A stretch of 64,000 nucleotides of DNA, taken from Lentilactobacillus raoultii. Lineage in GTDB: Bacteria > Bacillota > Bacilli > Lactobacillales > Lactobacillaceae. The stretch lies in assembly GCF_900411375.1 (NCBI RefSeq), contig NZ_LS422988.1, forward strand, positions 35,029 through 99,028, read 5' to 3'. The position numbers and the translations under genes were made by a program. Of this stretch, positions 45,191 to 53,711 are shown piece by piece. The notes beneath the pieces are model-generated. The model had not been told where the DNA came from and did not search any database. It saw only the letters and a list, made by a program, of their open reading frames with translations. The first letter of the stretch is position 1, and each line of letters starts with the position of its first letter.

Positions 45191-46026
45191 AGAAAATGAG
45201 TCGAGTTTTATTAGCCTTGACCATCGGCATGTTGATGGTCGGCTTATCACAACAGCTGACTGTTCAAGCCAAGAGTTCTTATTTGAAGGTTGCCAAGCGA
45301 GATTATCTGCAAACCAGGCGAAAAGTGACGGTTACTAATTCATACTATAAAAACACTAAAATTACTTTACCTAAAGGCACCGTTGTTCAGGTAGCCGCAG
45401 CCGCTAAAAGTAAGAAAACCCACCATCCCTATTTTACGATTGACATGGACATGATGAGTTACCGACTCCGAAAACCGTTTTATAAAGCTAAGGGAAAACC
45501 AAATTTAACAGCCGGTATTTGGGCTACCACCCGTGATTTTAAAAAAGTGGCAGTGCCTCAGTATTTAGCTTTCTATCACGTTTCTAAGCCGGATCAGCGC
45601 TCTGCCGGAGATTACATTGCTGATGGTAATTTATGGCAGGGAATCAAATGGCCAGTTAATGAAACCAGTGCTAAGGCCAGTGGTGTCAAAATTACGGTAG
45701 ATGGCTATCTGGAAGCTTATTCAAAGGTCAAAGTCTTTCAGGCATATGCACCCAAACCGGTCGGCTATGCAAAAATCCGAAAAACGGTTGTGAACGGGCA
45801 GACTACGAATTTTTACGTCATGAACAACGTCAAAGGGGCACCGCTTAGCAAAGTGGCAAAAACTGGTAAGGATCGTTATCGCTTATTAGTGACTCGGACC
45901 GGCAACCATGCCATAACGGTGATTCCTGAAGAAGGTCAGTCACAATACGTTGACTCCGTGGAAGTGTCGGAACGGTATTTAATCAACCAGCAGAATTATT
46001 ATATGCATACGGAAGTTTTGTTTTAA
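45187..46026 (+). CDS. Exported protein of unknown family, paralogue B
   Basis: 279 residues, start TTG 45187 after GGGAGGG. Signal peptide (SRVLLALTIGMLMVGLS, cleavage after VQA). The shared domain with paralogue A includes YRLRKP, FKKVAVPQYLAFY, DYIADGNLWQG, VKITVDGYLE and DRYRLLVTRTGN. Overlapping stop-start (TTGA) implies coupled translation of A and B, so the two may work as a pair. Confidence 0.75.
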   Translation: MKKMSRVLLALTIGMLMVGLSQQLTVQAKSSYLKVAKRDYLQTRRKVTVTNSYYKNTKITLPKGTVVQVAAAAKSKKTHHPYFTIDMDMMSYRLRKPFYKAKGKPNLTAGIWATTRDFKKVAVPQYLAFYHVSKPDQRSAGDYIADGNLWQGIKWPVNETSAKASGVKITVDGYLEAYSKVKVFQAYAPKPVGYAKIRKTVVNGQTTNFYVMNNVKGAPLSKVAKTGKDRYRLLVTRTGNHAITVIPEEGQSQYVDSVEVSERYLINQQNYYMHTEVLF

Positions 46027-46188
46027 AACAATTGATAACAGTCGAGAATCTGTCTGAAGCATTTTAGGTAGTAGGTTTGCGAGGCTAAAAATCTGTGTTT
46101 AATCGCCAGTTTAGCCACATTGATAAGTCATCGTAACTCAAAATGAATTTTTTGGAACCCACTTCTTTGGGCTTAATATCGGCAATAA

Positions 46189-46228
46189 ATCGGTACCCCC
46201 TAAAAAATAGTTAAGGGATACCGAAACT
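46189..46228 (+). terminator. Hairpin, probable terminator of the paralogue pair
   Basis: CGGTA-CCC-TAA pairs with TTA-GGG-TACCG, followed by AAACTTTTTG. It is 165 bp after the stop codon. Confidence 0.55.
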
Positions 46229-46281
46229 TTTTGTTGCTTATTATTGAAAACTTGTTATTATAAAAGCGGGGAGGTGAGAAA

Positions 46282-46518
46282 ATGACCGAACTGCTGGTTC
46301 GCAATAATAATCAAGCTCAACCACTTAAACTTTCAGATGGAAAACCCGGCTATCTGTTTGTTAAACGTCAAGGGAATCTGTTTCGTTATTCCTTTACGTT
46401 CCAAGCTCATGAACATCATGATTTTTGGTATGATGCACCAACGTTACCGGATGGGTTAGTGGTAAAAGTGGCTTCAATCGACGGTCCGGAAGAATTTAAG
46501 ATCAAGCTGATTGATTGA
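46282..46518 (+). CDS. Small hypothetical protein (78 aa)
   Basis: Starts with ATG after GGGGAGGTGA, a strong RBS. No signal peptide. The sequence is beta-rich (YLFVKRQGNLFRYSFTFQAHEHH, LVVKVASIDGPEEFKIKLI) with a His cluster (HEHHDFWYD) that could bind a metal. No family recognised. It stands alone between two terminators. Confidence 0.7.
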   Translation: MTELLVRNNNQAQPLKLSDGKPGYLFVKRQGNLFRYSFTFQAHEHHDFWYDAPTLPDGLVVKVASIDGPEEFKIKLID

Positions 46519-46596
46519 TATATGGAGAAATGTTGAATGTCTGTATATATCAATTAATCAACGATCGACAGAATCAAGCCCCTTATTCGACAAACT

Positions 46597-46640
46597 AAAA
46601 GCTGACCACAAATTTCCATCTGTGGTCAGCTTTTAGTGTT
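46597..46640 (+). terminator. Terminator after the 78-aa protein gene
   Basis: AAAAGCTGACCACA pairs perfectly with TGTGGTCAGCTTTT around AATTTCCATC. Confidence 0.93.
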
Positions 46641-46926
46641 CAGAATATTGTTAGAGGATTAATTGGAAAATAGTTGGCAATTAGTATAAAACGGGATAAT
46701 CTCAGCTAAATTAAAAGGAGATAAAATTTACATATATTCATATTTATTAATCAAGTAACAATGTTCTGAACAATTAGTATTATATCATAAACTATAACAC
46801 ATCGCTAGAAGTAATTTATTAATTTTTAAAGAATGTCAAAGTAAGGCAGGGGTTAACTTTCCAACGGTTAATTTTTGTCAGCTATTACTACGACGATATT
46901 AAAGAAATGGTGGCATTTAACCGGAA

Positions 46927-46963
46927 ATATGTTATAGTTAACATATGAATAGTATAACATATT
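46927..46963 (+). promoter_or_regulatory. ArsR/SmtB-type operator cluster before the CDF gene
   Basis: ATATGTTA-N4-TAACATAT (46927-46946), overlapped by ATATG-N10-CATAT (46943-46962). Such ATATG-CATAT palindromes are the usual targets of ArsR/SmtB metal sensors; an ArsR-family gene lies at 47687. Promoter -10 elements lie within the palindromes. Confidence 0.65.
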
Positions 46964-46976
46964 AAGGGGATACAAA

Positions 46977-47603
46977 ATGGAAAAAGAAATTCAGAAAACC
47001 CGTCTAGTTTCAAGCAGTTTGCGAACGGAATATTTTTCAACTGGTTGGATGGCCTTTGAATTTCTAGTGGGCTTGGTTTCGGGCTTAAAAGCTGGTTCGA
47101 TCCTTTTGATTGCGTTTGGGTTGGATAGCTTTTTAGAAATTATTTCAGGTGGAACGCTAATTTGGCGTTTGCGTAAAGAAGCAACCGAGGCTGATCCTGA
47201 AGTTGTTGAGCGGGCTGAGAAGCGATCATCGTTAATTGTTGGCATTGTGTTATTAGGACTATCCGTGTACGTAGTTTTAGTGTCACTCGTTAATTTAGTG
47301 ACACATCAGGCAGCCGATACCAGCTATTCCGGGATTGCCATTGCCTTGGCTTCGGTTGCTTTAATGCCGGTGTTAATGTTCAAGAAGCGGGCGCTAGGCA
47401 AACAACTTCATTCGGATGCCTTAGTTGAAGATGGGATGTGTAATATTACCTGTGCCTACATGGCCGCAACAGTCTTGATTGGTGGCTTACTGACATTTCT
47501 GTTTAACTGGTGGTGGGCCGATTCAGTGGCCGCGTTGGTCTTAGTATACTTCATTGCCAGTGAAGGCTGGGAATCCTTTCAGGAAGGCCGACGAGGTGCT
47601 TAA
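46977..47603 (+). CDS. Cation diffusion facilitator-like membrane transporter
   Basis: 208 residues, about six membrane segments, no cytoplasmic C-terminal domain. The CDF pattern is partly visible: FGLDSFLEIISGGTLIWRL in helix II (with D and E in place of the usual D-x-x-x-D) and HSDALVEDGMCN in helix V (HxxxD). The short form likely dimerises in the membrane. Predicted role is efflux of a divalent or soft metal. The operator cluster upstream and the ArsR gene downstream support metal control. Confidence 0.82.
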   Translation: MEKEIQKTRLVSSSLRTEYFSTGWMAFEFLVGLVSGLKAGSILLIAFGLDSFLEIISGGTLIWRLRKEATEADPEVVERAEKRSSLIVGIVLLGLSVYVVLVSLVNLVTHQAADTSYSGIAIALASVALMPVLMFKKRALGKQLHSDALVEDGMCNITCAYMAATVLIGGLLTFLFNWWWADSVAALVLVYFIASEGWESFQEGRRGA

Positions 47604-47686
47604 AGTGAATGCTGACTTAAACAATTTTCAAGAGATGGTATAATAAGCAGCATGGTTATTGTGAATTGACGATGGGAGTGGCAAAT

Positions 47687-48031
47687 TTGACCGAAGAAGC
47701 GTCGTTAGCTGATATTGATTTAATTGATGAAAAACATTTAGCGGAGTCAGAACGAATTTTTAAACTGCTTAGCAACCGGACACGACTCCAAATGTTAAAG
47801 ATTCTAGAACAGCGTGAATTGAATGTTGGCGAAATTGGTAACCTATTGGGATTAGAGCAATCCGTTGTTTCTCATCAACTAGCGTTACTTAGAAAGCACC
47901 AGCTGGTAAGTTCAGAGCGCGTGGGTAAAGCAAATTATTATCGGTTGGATGATCCTCATATTTTAGACGTGATCAATGAGATGCTGGAACATGCTGATCA
48001 CGTCATGCGTGGCAAGACTCATGGTCATTAG
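47687..48031 (+). CDS. ArsR/SmtB-family metal-responsive repressor
   Basis: 114 residues from the TTG at 47687, 8 bases after GGGAG; TTG 47666 is an alternative. Winged-helix features: [23 protein letters not shown], recognition helix [17 protein letters not shown], wing VGKANYYRL. The C-terminal helix has [12 protein letters not shown] with a His-rich end (KTHGH), fitting the alpha-5 metal site of CzrA-type zinc sensors. It has its own -10 (TATAAT, 47639-47644) and probably represses the CDF gene. Confidence 0.88.
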   Translation: MTEEASLADIDLIDEKHLAESERIFKLLSNRTRLQMLKILEQRELNVGEIGNLLGLEQSVVSHQLALLRKHQLVSSERVGKANYYRLDDPHILDVINEMLEHADHVMRGKTHGH

Positions 48032-48043
48032 GAGATAAAAGGA

Positions 48044-49039
48044 TTGGGAAAATTAATGATGAAAGAAGCGCTGGCCCGGGTCAAAACTACTAAAACATAC
48101 TATGGCTTGGGAACCAAGATTAATTTAACGTTATACGGTGAAACTTCCGCCTCACAACTTGACGCGACTAATCAACTCATTGCTTATTATGAAGATCGAT
48201 TGACGGTTAATCGGCCGCATTCAGAAGTGATGGCTGTTAATCAGGCGGCCGGCCAACACCCGGTTCAGGTTTCAGACGCGACCTATACACTGACTAAACG
48301 GGCTATTCAGTTGAGTCGTCAGCAATTTGGTTTTAACGCAACGATTGGACCATTGGTTAAACTTTGGCAAATCGGTTTTGAAGGTGCGCATGTTCCTGAT
48401 CAAACAGCGATTCAGGAAAGATTGAAGTTAATTGATCCAAAGCAAGCCGAGTTCAATGACCAGAATTTAACCATCTTTTTAAAGCGGTCGGGAATGCAGC
48501 TGGATTTGGGTGGCATTGCCAAAGGATATATTGCGGATCGAGTTGCCGATTTTTGGCAGGCTTATGGTCGACGAGCGGGAATTATTGATCTTGGCGGTAA
48601 TCTTTTATTGATTGGGGACTCGCCGATTCACGCTGATCATAAATGGCGAATTGGCATCCAAGATCCATCGGCCAAACGTGGTCAGTCGATTTTGAACGTG
48701 GCGACGGGGCCTTGTTCGGCAGTGACCAGTGGGATTTATGAACGTCACCTGGAAGTTAATGGCCACTCGTATCATCATATTTTAGATCCGCACACCGGCT
48801 ATCCCAAACAAAATGAGTTAGCCAGCGTGACGATTTTTTCGAAAAAGTCGATTGATGGTGAAATTGAAACGGCCAGATTGTTCTTTGCCGGCAAGCCGCT
48901 TGCCAATTGGGCGGTTGATCGACCGGACATTATGGGAGCTGTTTTTGTGACAAAGGACAAACATGTCACGATTGTGGGCCTTGAAAAGGCGACAGTGACC
49001 CTTTTGGACGATCGTTATCAGATAGAAAAGTTACCCTAA
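48044..49039 (+). CDS. apbE: FAD:protein FMN transferase (ApbE)
   Basis: 331 residues, start TTG 48044 after AGGAGATAAAAGGA; no signal peptide. ApbE signatures: DLGGIAKGYIADRVADF, IIDLGGNLLLIG, SAVTSGIYERHLEVNG and HHILDPHTGYP with the Mg-binding Asp/Thr region. It covalently attaches FMN to Thr of extracytoplasmic flavoproteins such as those of the extracellular electron transfer or fumarate reductase type. A degenerate paralogue lies at 55349. Confidence 0.93.
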   Translation: MGKLMMKEALARVKTTKTYYGLGTKINLTLYGETSASQLDATNQLIAYYEDRLTVNRPHSEVMAVNQAAGQHPVQVSDATYTLTKRAIQLSRQQFGFNATIGPLVKLWQIGFEGAHVPDQTAIQERLKLIDPKQAEFNDQNLTIFLKRSGMQLDLGGIAKGYIADRVADFWQAYGRRAGIIDLGGNLLLIGDSPIHADHKWRIGIQDPSAKRGQSILNVATGPCSAVTSGIYERHLEVNGHSYHHILDPHTGYPKQNELASVTIFSKKSIDGEIETARLFFAGKPLANWAVDRPDIMGAVFVTKDKHVTIVGLEKATVTLLDDRYQIEKLP

Positions 49040-49041
49040 AA

Positions 49042-49094
49042 TAAATGATTGGTAGTAAACGCGTCATAGCGTAGCTGCCAATCATTTTTTAGAA
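49042..49094. terminator. Terminator between convergent apbE and merR-like genes
   Basis: AATGATTGG-AG-GC pairs with GC-CT-CCAATCATT, followed by TTTTT. Confidence 0.88.
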
Positions 49095-49095
49095 T

Positions 49096-49509
49096 CTAGA
49101 AAATTTTTGAACGGTAATCTGCCCAGTCTGGCGAAGGAGACCCCGCTTGTTCAGCAGTTCGAATATCTTGATAGAAATGTAATTTGCGTTTGATTTGCTG
49201 ATGATTTTGTTCAAGCAGTTTTAATTTTTGATCAACTTCTTTATCGTGCCGGTCGAGTAGCGCAATAATTTGATTCAGGCCGTTGCCGTGTTTATCATAG
49301 CCAAATAGTGCTTGGAGTTCACTGAGAGTCATTCCGGTATTTTTGAAGCAGCAGATGGCACTCAATCTTGCCAGATGTTGCTCATTATAAACCCGCCGAT
49401 TCCCTTGACGGGCTACGTTAAATAAGAGTCCCAGATCTTCGTAATATCGAAGTGTAGTTGTTGGGAGATGGTACATTTTAGCCACCTCACTGATTGAATA
49501 GGTTTTCAA
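49096..49509 (-). CDS. MerR-family transcriptional regulator
   Basis: 137 residues. MerR helix-turn-helix and wing: YSISEVAKMYHLPTTTLRYYEDLGLL and RRVYNEQHLARLSAI, then a coiled coil (about 80-120). No N-terminal Cys sensor; the CC pair in SAICCFKN lies in the DNA-binding domain. It is divergent from an aldo-keto reductase gene with the operator between them, so it probably controls that gene and itself. Confidence 0.9.
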   Translation of the reverse strand: MKTYSISEVAKMYHLPTTTLRYYEDLGLLFNVARQGNRRVYNEQHLARLSAICCFKNTGMTLSELQALFGYDKHGNGLNQIIALLDRHDKEVDQKLKLLEQNHQQIKRKLHFYQDIRTAEQAGSPSPDWADYRSKIF

Positions 49510-49527
49510 ATTTGATTCGCTTCTTTC

Positions 49528-49558
49528 TTTACTTCAAGCTAACTTGAAGTTGTATGCT
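49528..49558 (+). promoter_or_regulatory. MerR-type promoter with 19-bp spacer and palindrome
   Basis: TTTACT (49528-49533) and TATGCT (49553-49558) are 19 bp apart, the hallmark of MerR-activated promoters. In the spacer lies the perfect inverted repeat ACTTCAAG-CTAA-CTTGAAGT (49531-49550). It drives the aldo-keto reductase gene. Confidence 0.72.
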
Positions 49559-49621
49559 GATACTAAGGATAAAGAAAAACTGAACAGAAAGCAATTTAAT
49601 TTTAGAAATGGAGCGTCTAAT

Positions 49622-50638
49622 ATGTATCAAGCAAATGCGCATCGGTATGACAAAATGATTTATAACCGGGTTGGCAAGAGCGGGCTGAAATTGTCTGCAC
49701 TGGGATTGGGACTTTGGCATAATTTTGGCAGTGTTGATCCCTACGAGAATCAGCGAGCCATTATTCATCAGGCTTTTGATCTTGGGATGACTTATTTTGA
49801 TTTAGCTAATAATTATGGCCCGGTTCCTGGCAGTGCCGAAACCAATTTCGGTCGGATCATGGCACAGGATATGAAAAGTTACCGGGATGAGATGATTATT
49901 GCCAGTAAGGCCGGCTACAAAATGTGGGCGGGGCCATACGGGGATTGGGGGTCGCGGAAAAGCATTATTGCCAGTGCCAACCAAAGTTTAACCCGGCTGG
50001 GGTTGGACTATGTTGACATCTTTTACTCACATCGTCCTGATCCACAAACCCCGGTTGAAGAAACCGCGTTGGCTTTGGATCAATTAGTTAAGACAGGTAA
50101 GACTCTTTACGTTGGAATTTCCAATTATAACGGTCAGCAAACAGCTGAAATTGCTAAAATTTTTAAGACTCTTCACACGCCATTTGTCATCCACCAACCG
50201 CGTTATAATCTCTTTGATCGGACCATTGAAAAGGACTTGTTACCGGTACTGCGTAAAACAGGAAAGGCAGCGGTTAGTTTCAGTTCGCTATCTCAGGGAC
50301 TTTTGACGGATAAATATTTAAACGGGATTCCTAAGAATTCTCGAGCAGCCAAGTCAACCAGTCCATTTTTGCATCCATTGCAGGTTGACGAAACCATCAA
50401 AACAGTTCGAAAACTGAATGAAGTCGCCAAAAGGCGGGGACAAACATTGGCAGAAATGGCGCTTGCCTGGAATCTTCGGGAACCGGAAATCGCCAGTGTC
50501 TTGGTAGGGGCCAGTCGACCGCAGCAATTAATTGATAACGTGAAAGCGCTGGATCACTTGGACTTTAGTGAGGCTGAATTATCTGAAATTGATCGAATTT
50601 TGGCGACGCAGACAAAAATTGACTGGGGTGCCCATTAG
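49622..50638 (+). CDS. Aldo/keto reductase (YghZ-like)
   Basis: 338 residues from the ATG at 49622 (RBS GGAGCG); the frame is open to 49544 across the promoter. AKR features: FDLGMTYFDLANNYGP with the catalytic Asp and Tyr, KAGYKMWAGPYGDWGSRKS, DYVDIFYSHRPDP with the catalytic His, and LVGASRPQQLIDNVKAL (NADPH). Pattern fits the YghZ/Kv-beta group, which reduces aldehydes such as methylglyoxal or glyceraldehyde 3-phosphate. Likely activated by the divergent MerR regulator. Confidence 0.92.
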   Translation: MYQANAHRYDKMIYNRVGKSGLKLSALGLGLWHNFGSVDPYENQRAIIHQAFDLGMTYFDLANNYGPVPGSAETNFGRIMAQDMKSYRDEMIIASKAGYKMWAGPYGDWGSRKSIIASANQSLTRLGLDYVDIFYSHRPDPQTPVEETALALDQLVKTGKTLYVGISNYNGQQTAEIAKIFKTLHTPFVIHQPRYNLFDRTIEKDLLPVLRKTGKAAVSFSSLSQGLLTDKYLNGIPKNSRAAKSTSPFLHPLQVDETIKTVRKLNEVAKRRGQTLAEMALAWNLREPEIASVLVGASRPQQLIDNVKALDHLDFSEAELSEIDRILATQTKIDWGAH

Positions 50639-50824
50639 AGTGGGATATTGCCAGTGGCTATTATGGGCATCATTATTGCCATTGATCCGATTGTTGACAT
50701 GGCTCGAACTCTGGTTAACGTGAATGACAGTATCGTTGCCGGCTTAATCACCGCCAGACGAATTGACAGTCTCAATAAGGAAACGTTAAACGATAGCACC
50801 AAAGTCGTTGAATCAACTCTATAG
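50639..50824 (+). pseudogene. C-terminal remnant of a dicarboxylate/amino acid:cation symporter (DAACS)
   Basis: Directly after the AKR stop codon, a frame runs 61 codons to a TAG with no start codon context. It reads IIIAIDPIVDMARTLVNVN and then a hydrophilic tail, which matches the last transmembrane segment of DAACS transporters (D-x-x-x-DMxRTxxNV motif that binds substrate and cation). The other about 340 residues are missing. It is a decayed fragment, not a functional gene. Confidence 0.75.
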
Positions 50825-50835
50825 ATTACTTTTGA

Positions 50836-50876
50836 CTAAAACCATCTCAATGACCAAACTTGAGGTGGTTTTTTAA
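50836..50876 (+). terminator. Terminator
   Basis: AAACCATCTCAA pairs with TTGAGGTGGTTT around TGACCAAAC, followed by TTTT. Confidence 0.88.
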
Positions 50877-50930
50877 GTACGTTCATTTTTCGTTATTGAT
50901 CATTGAGCTCAGACCTTGCTTTTTAATGAC

Positions 50931-50940
50931 TACAATTGTA
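50931..50940 (+). promoter_or_regulatory. cop box (CopY operator)
   Basis: TACAATTGTA matches the cop-box consensus TACANNTGTA recognised by CopY/CopR repressors of lactic acid bacteria. It lies 71 bp before the copY start. Confidence 0.7.
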
Positions 50941-51010
50941 AACTAAGTGATAGTGGATATGTGCAATTAAATTAGTATAAAGAGTTCAGACAATTAAAGG
51001 GGCTTTAAAA

Positions 51011-51463
51011 ATGATTGATGCAAAAGACGTGACAATTTCCGATTCCGAATGGGAAGTTATGAGAGCAATTTGGACTTTGAAACGGGTAACCAGTCGGCAG
51101 TTAATTGAAGCAATGGCCTCGGCCCGAAAGTGGTCAGAGTCAACGACTAAAACGCTGCTTCACCGGTTGATTACCAAGAAAGCTGTGACCCGAGTCGGCA
51201 GTGGTCGGCCATTTGAATACGAACCGGCTGTTGATGAACGGGATTCAATGGGAAAAGCAGCCGTTAACTTGTTTGACCACATGTGTGCAATGCGTGCCGG
51301 TGACGCCTTGGCAGCGGTTATTAAGTCCAGAGATCTGTCGCAGGATGATATTAAAAACTTACAGGCATTATTGGCAGAAAAAGCCAAAACAGCACCGACT
51401 CAAGTTAAGTGTAACTGTTTGCCTGAGGAAATGATGGCAGACGCTGGTTGTGGCTGTGATTAG
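51011..51463 (+). CDS. copY: CopY-type copper-responsive repressor
   Basis: 150 residues of the BlaI/CopY family. N-terminal winged helix (ISDSEWEVMRAIWTLKRVTSRQLIEAM, WSESTTKTLLHRLITKKAV). The C-terminus has the metal hook CNC and CGCD (CxC-x-CxC), which binds Cu(I) or Zn(II) and releases DNA. A cop box lies upstream. No copper ATPase or CopZ chaperone gene is in this window. RBS AAAGGGG. Confidence 0.92.
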   Translation: MIDAKDVTISDSEWEVMRAIWTLKRVTSRQLIEAMASARKWSESTTKTLLHRLITKKAVTRVGSGRPFEYEPAVDERDSMGKAAVNLFDHMCAMRAGDALAAVIKSRDLSQDDIKNLQALLAEKAKTAPTQVKCNCLPEEMMADAGCGCD

Positions 51464-51653
51464 TGATTTAAAAATCTTTAAACTTACTTAATTGGCTGCG
51501 AAGGCTGATTTAACAGCTAGTCAACGGTTTTAGATAAGTTGGGTTAACAAATCGCTTGACTCTTCCATGATTTGGATTAAACTGAATTCAATTATCAAGA
51601 TGGTTTGATAATCAATAAAAACTTAAATTAGATTTTAAAAGAGAGGTTTCTCA

Positions 51654-51833
51654 ATGATTACATTACTTCTATTGGCAGGGATTGCTGCTTATTACATCAT
51701 TTCTCGTTCGACTACTAATCAAAATCGCAGTACCGATCAATTTGGTCGTCAACGGGAATATGCCCGAAATGATGAGCCCGAGATTTTGGATAAGGGACAA
51801 ACCAACGGCCGATCGAGACATCACGTTAACTAG
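51654..51833 (+). CDS. Small membrane protein next to copY (59 aa)
   Basis: ATG 51654 after GAGAGG, stop TAG 51831-51833. One N-terminal helix (TLLLLAGIAAYYIIS) followed by a charged, Arg/Asn/Asp-rich cytoplasmic tail ending in HHVN. It was not large enough to stand out by length, but RBS and composition support it. It follows copY by 190 bp; involvement in copper handling is only positional. Confidence 0.7.
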   Translation: MITLLLLAGIAAYYIISRSTTNQNRSTDQFGRQREYARNDEPEILDKGQTNGRSRHHVN

Positions 51834-51859
51834 CAGTTAGTGGCACTATCGTGAGTTAA

Positions 51860-51914
51860 CTTAAAAAAGAAGTGACTAGGATAATTGCAATTATCTTAAT
51901 CACTTCTTTTTTTG
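51860..51914. terminator. Terminator
   Basis: AAGAAGTGA-T-ATAAT pairs with ATTAT-A-TCACTTCTT around TGCA; A-run and T-run flanks. Confidence 0.9.
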
Positions 51915-51937
51915 AACTGAGATGGTTGGTTTTGCGG

Positions 51938-53293
51938 TTAATCGAAATGTCGCCATTCTTTATCTAACAGTGCTCGGGCAACAAACAATCCGAGTGGCAG
52001 GAACATGATAATCAAAGCCGCTTTTGTCAGCCAAAGGGCACCAACCGCAATTTGATTGGTCCCAATCATGTAAATTGCCCGGTAAATGTACAAACCGGGG
52101 ACCATGATCACAATGGATGGAACAGTTAGCGAAATGCGGGGATAACCGTTATAGCGGTTAACGACGGAAGCAATTAGGCCGGCTAACAGCGCACCAAAAA
52201 AGGCCGCGGCAGCCGGTGGCATCGGCGTTAAGTCAACCAGTTCAAGCCGCAGGGTATTAGCCAGTGCACCAATAAACCCAGCCACCATTGCCATCTTTTT
52301 GGAACTATTGAACATAATTGAAAAACCAAAGACACCGCAAAAACTGGCGGGTAACCTCAACAACATGAGCATGATTGGTGAAAGTCCCAGCGGTAGAAAA
52401 TCGGCTGGCCGGAAGTTAAAGATTAGGGCAACCAGCCAACCAACTAAGGTGGCAATTAAGGTAATCATGATTGCATAAGCTAAGCGTTCCAGACCGGAGC
52501 GCATATCCAATTTGGAAATATCCAGCATACTGGTAATGAAAGGGAAACCGGGAATTACAAACAGCATTGCGCCAATGTAACCGGCTTCGTGTTGAGCAAG
52601 CACTTGAAAGTAGAATTCAAAAATTTTAAATGTATACATATAGCTTAGACAGGCAATCGCCACACTAATGGAAATGCTGGCAACGGTTGTCATAGCGTGT
52701 TTACCCATCATTGCTCGGGTCCAGTTGCCGATTCCGGCACCAATAAAAGAACACACCATTTCGGGAATGCCACCGCCAAGTAGAAAAATAAAGGCACTGC
52801 AGGCCAAGGCGGCAGCTAATCCGGAAATCAAGGGTGAATATTGTTTGGGACGCTGTTGGACCTCATCAATAATATTATGAATCTGGCGAACGGTTAGGGA
52901 TGAAAAATCATCATCAAAGTTTTTGACTAAATTTTCCAAAATATTTAGCTTATCGGTATTCACGCCGGTATTTGGCAGTGATAAAACCTGTGTATAACTA
53001 TGTTCGTTACTAAAACACGTGAATTCAAGTGAAATCAGGCCAATGTCTGCCGAACAGGTTAGTTCTAATTTACGGGCCACTGTGTCCATTGCGTCACGGA
53101 CTCGCCAAGCCCCGGTGCCACAGGATAACATAATAATCCCGATGCGCCCCACAATAGATGCCCGTTCACGAAGACTGGCCTTTCTAGCCGGTAAGTTGTC
53201 ATTTTGAATAAAGCTTTTCCACGGGATTGTCATATGATGACGCTCAGAAAGATGGAATTTTCTTGGCGTTTTTGATTGATTGTCGTTATCCAT
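51938..53293 (-). CDS. ThrE-like threonine/serine exporter family protein
   Basis: 451 residues. N-terminal DUF1212-type domain (MLSCGTGAWRVRDAMDTVARKL, then ISLEFTCFSN) followed by about ten membrane segments in two halves, with the second half matching the DUF3815 domain (FFGALLAGLIASVVNRYNGYPRI, VPSIVIMVPGLYIYRA). The two domains are separate genes in many bacteria and fused here. Family members export threonine and serine. RBS GGAGGG. Confidence 0.87.
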   Translation of the reverse strand: MDNDNQSKTPRKFHLSERHHMTIPWKSFIQNDNLPARKASLRERASIVGRIGIIMLSCGTGAWRVRDAMDTVARKLELTCSADIGLISLEFTCFSNEHSYTQVLSLPNTGVNTDKLNILENLVKNFDDDFSSLTVRQIHNIIDEVQQRPKQYSPLISGLAAALACSAFIFLLGGGIPEMVCSFIGAGIGNWTRAMMGKHAMTTVASISISVAIACLSYMYTFKIFEFYFQVLAQHEAGYIGAMLFVIPGFPFITSMLDISKLDMRSGLERLAYAIMITLIATLVGWLVALIFNFRPADFLPLGLSPIMLMLLRLPASFCGVFGFSIMFNSSKKMAMVAGFIGALANTLRLELVDLTPMPPAAAAFFGALLAGLIASVVNRYNGYPRISLTVPSIVIMVPGLYIYRAIYMIGTNQIAVGALWLTKAALIIMFLPLGLFVARALLDKEWRHFD

Positions 53294-53711
53294 GTTAACC
53301 CTCCAAATTAGACTCTGGTGATCTGATAATCCTCACAATTCATTAATTATAGTCGCACTTCAAAGCCGAATTCAAGAGAGTGTTAACGTGAAACCCTTTT
53401 CAAATGGGCTTCAAGAAACTTAAAGCGACGATTGGTTAAACTAACGCTCGAATGTTGGACAATTCTATAAGAATAATTATTCACTTAGAATTAGGCAAGT
53501 CTCTCATTTGATCCAGCACCTTCCGGTATGACAGTGATGACGGCGATGTGAGTAAACGTCGCTTCTGTTACTAATAGTTGCTCTCATTCGTTTGGAAATC
53601 TTGCCATTAGTTTATCACGACCTTCACAGGCGGTTTTTATTTGTAGCTTCTATACTATTTTTTGTCTAAAAGTTAGATTTTTATAAAATTATAAAATGGA
53701 GCGTTTCAATT
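53294..53711. other. Gene-free region before the YjeM-like gene
   Basis: About 420 bp. It contains a weak hairpin (ACAG-N8-GCGA-loop-TCGC-TT-CTGT, about 53536-53578). A T-run follows CACAGGCGG near 53629, but no full terminator or known riboswitch core is visible. RBS AATGGAGCG closes it. Confidence 0.45.

Larger units (their letters stand above)
46519..46976. other. Gene-free region: terminator, orphan promoter-RBS, AT-rich stretch
   Basis: It holds a strong terminator (46597-46639), then a promoter-like TTGGCA (46673-46678) and GATAAT, then AAAAGGAGAT (46715-46724) with no ATG, GTG or TTG and no reading frame behind it, then an AT-rich stretch up to the CDF operator. This looks like the 5' remains of a lost gene. 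Confidence 0.5.

Noticed and set aside
53294..53711. Riboswitch or T-box before the YjeM-like gene
   Set aside because: No T-box sequence, no lysine-riboswitch core, and only one weak hairpin.
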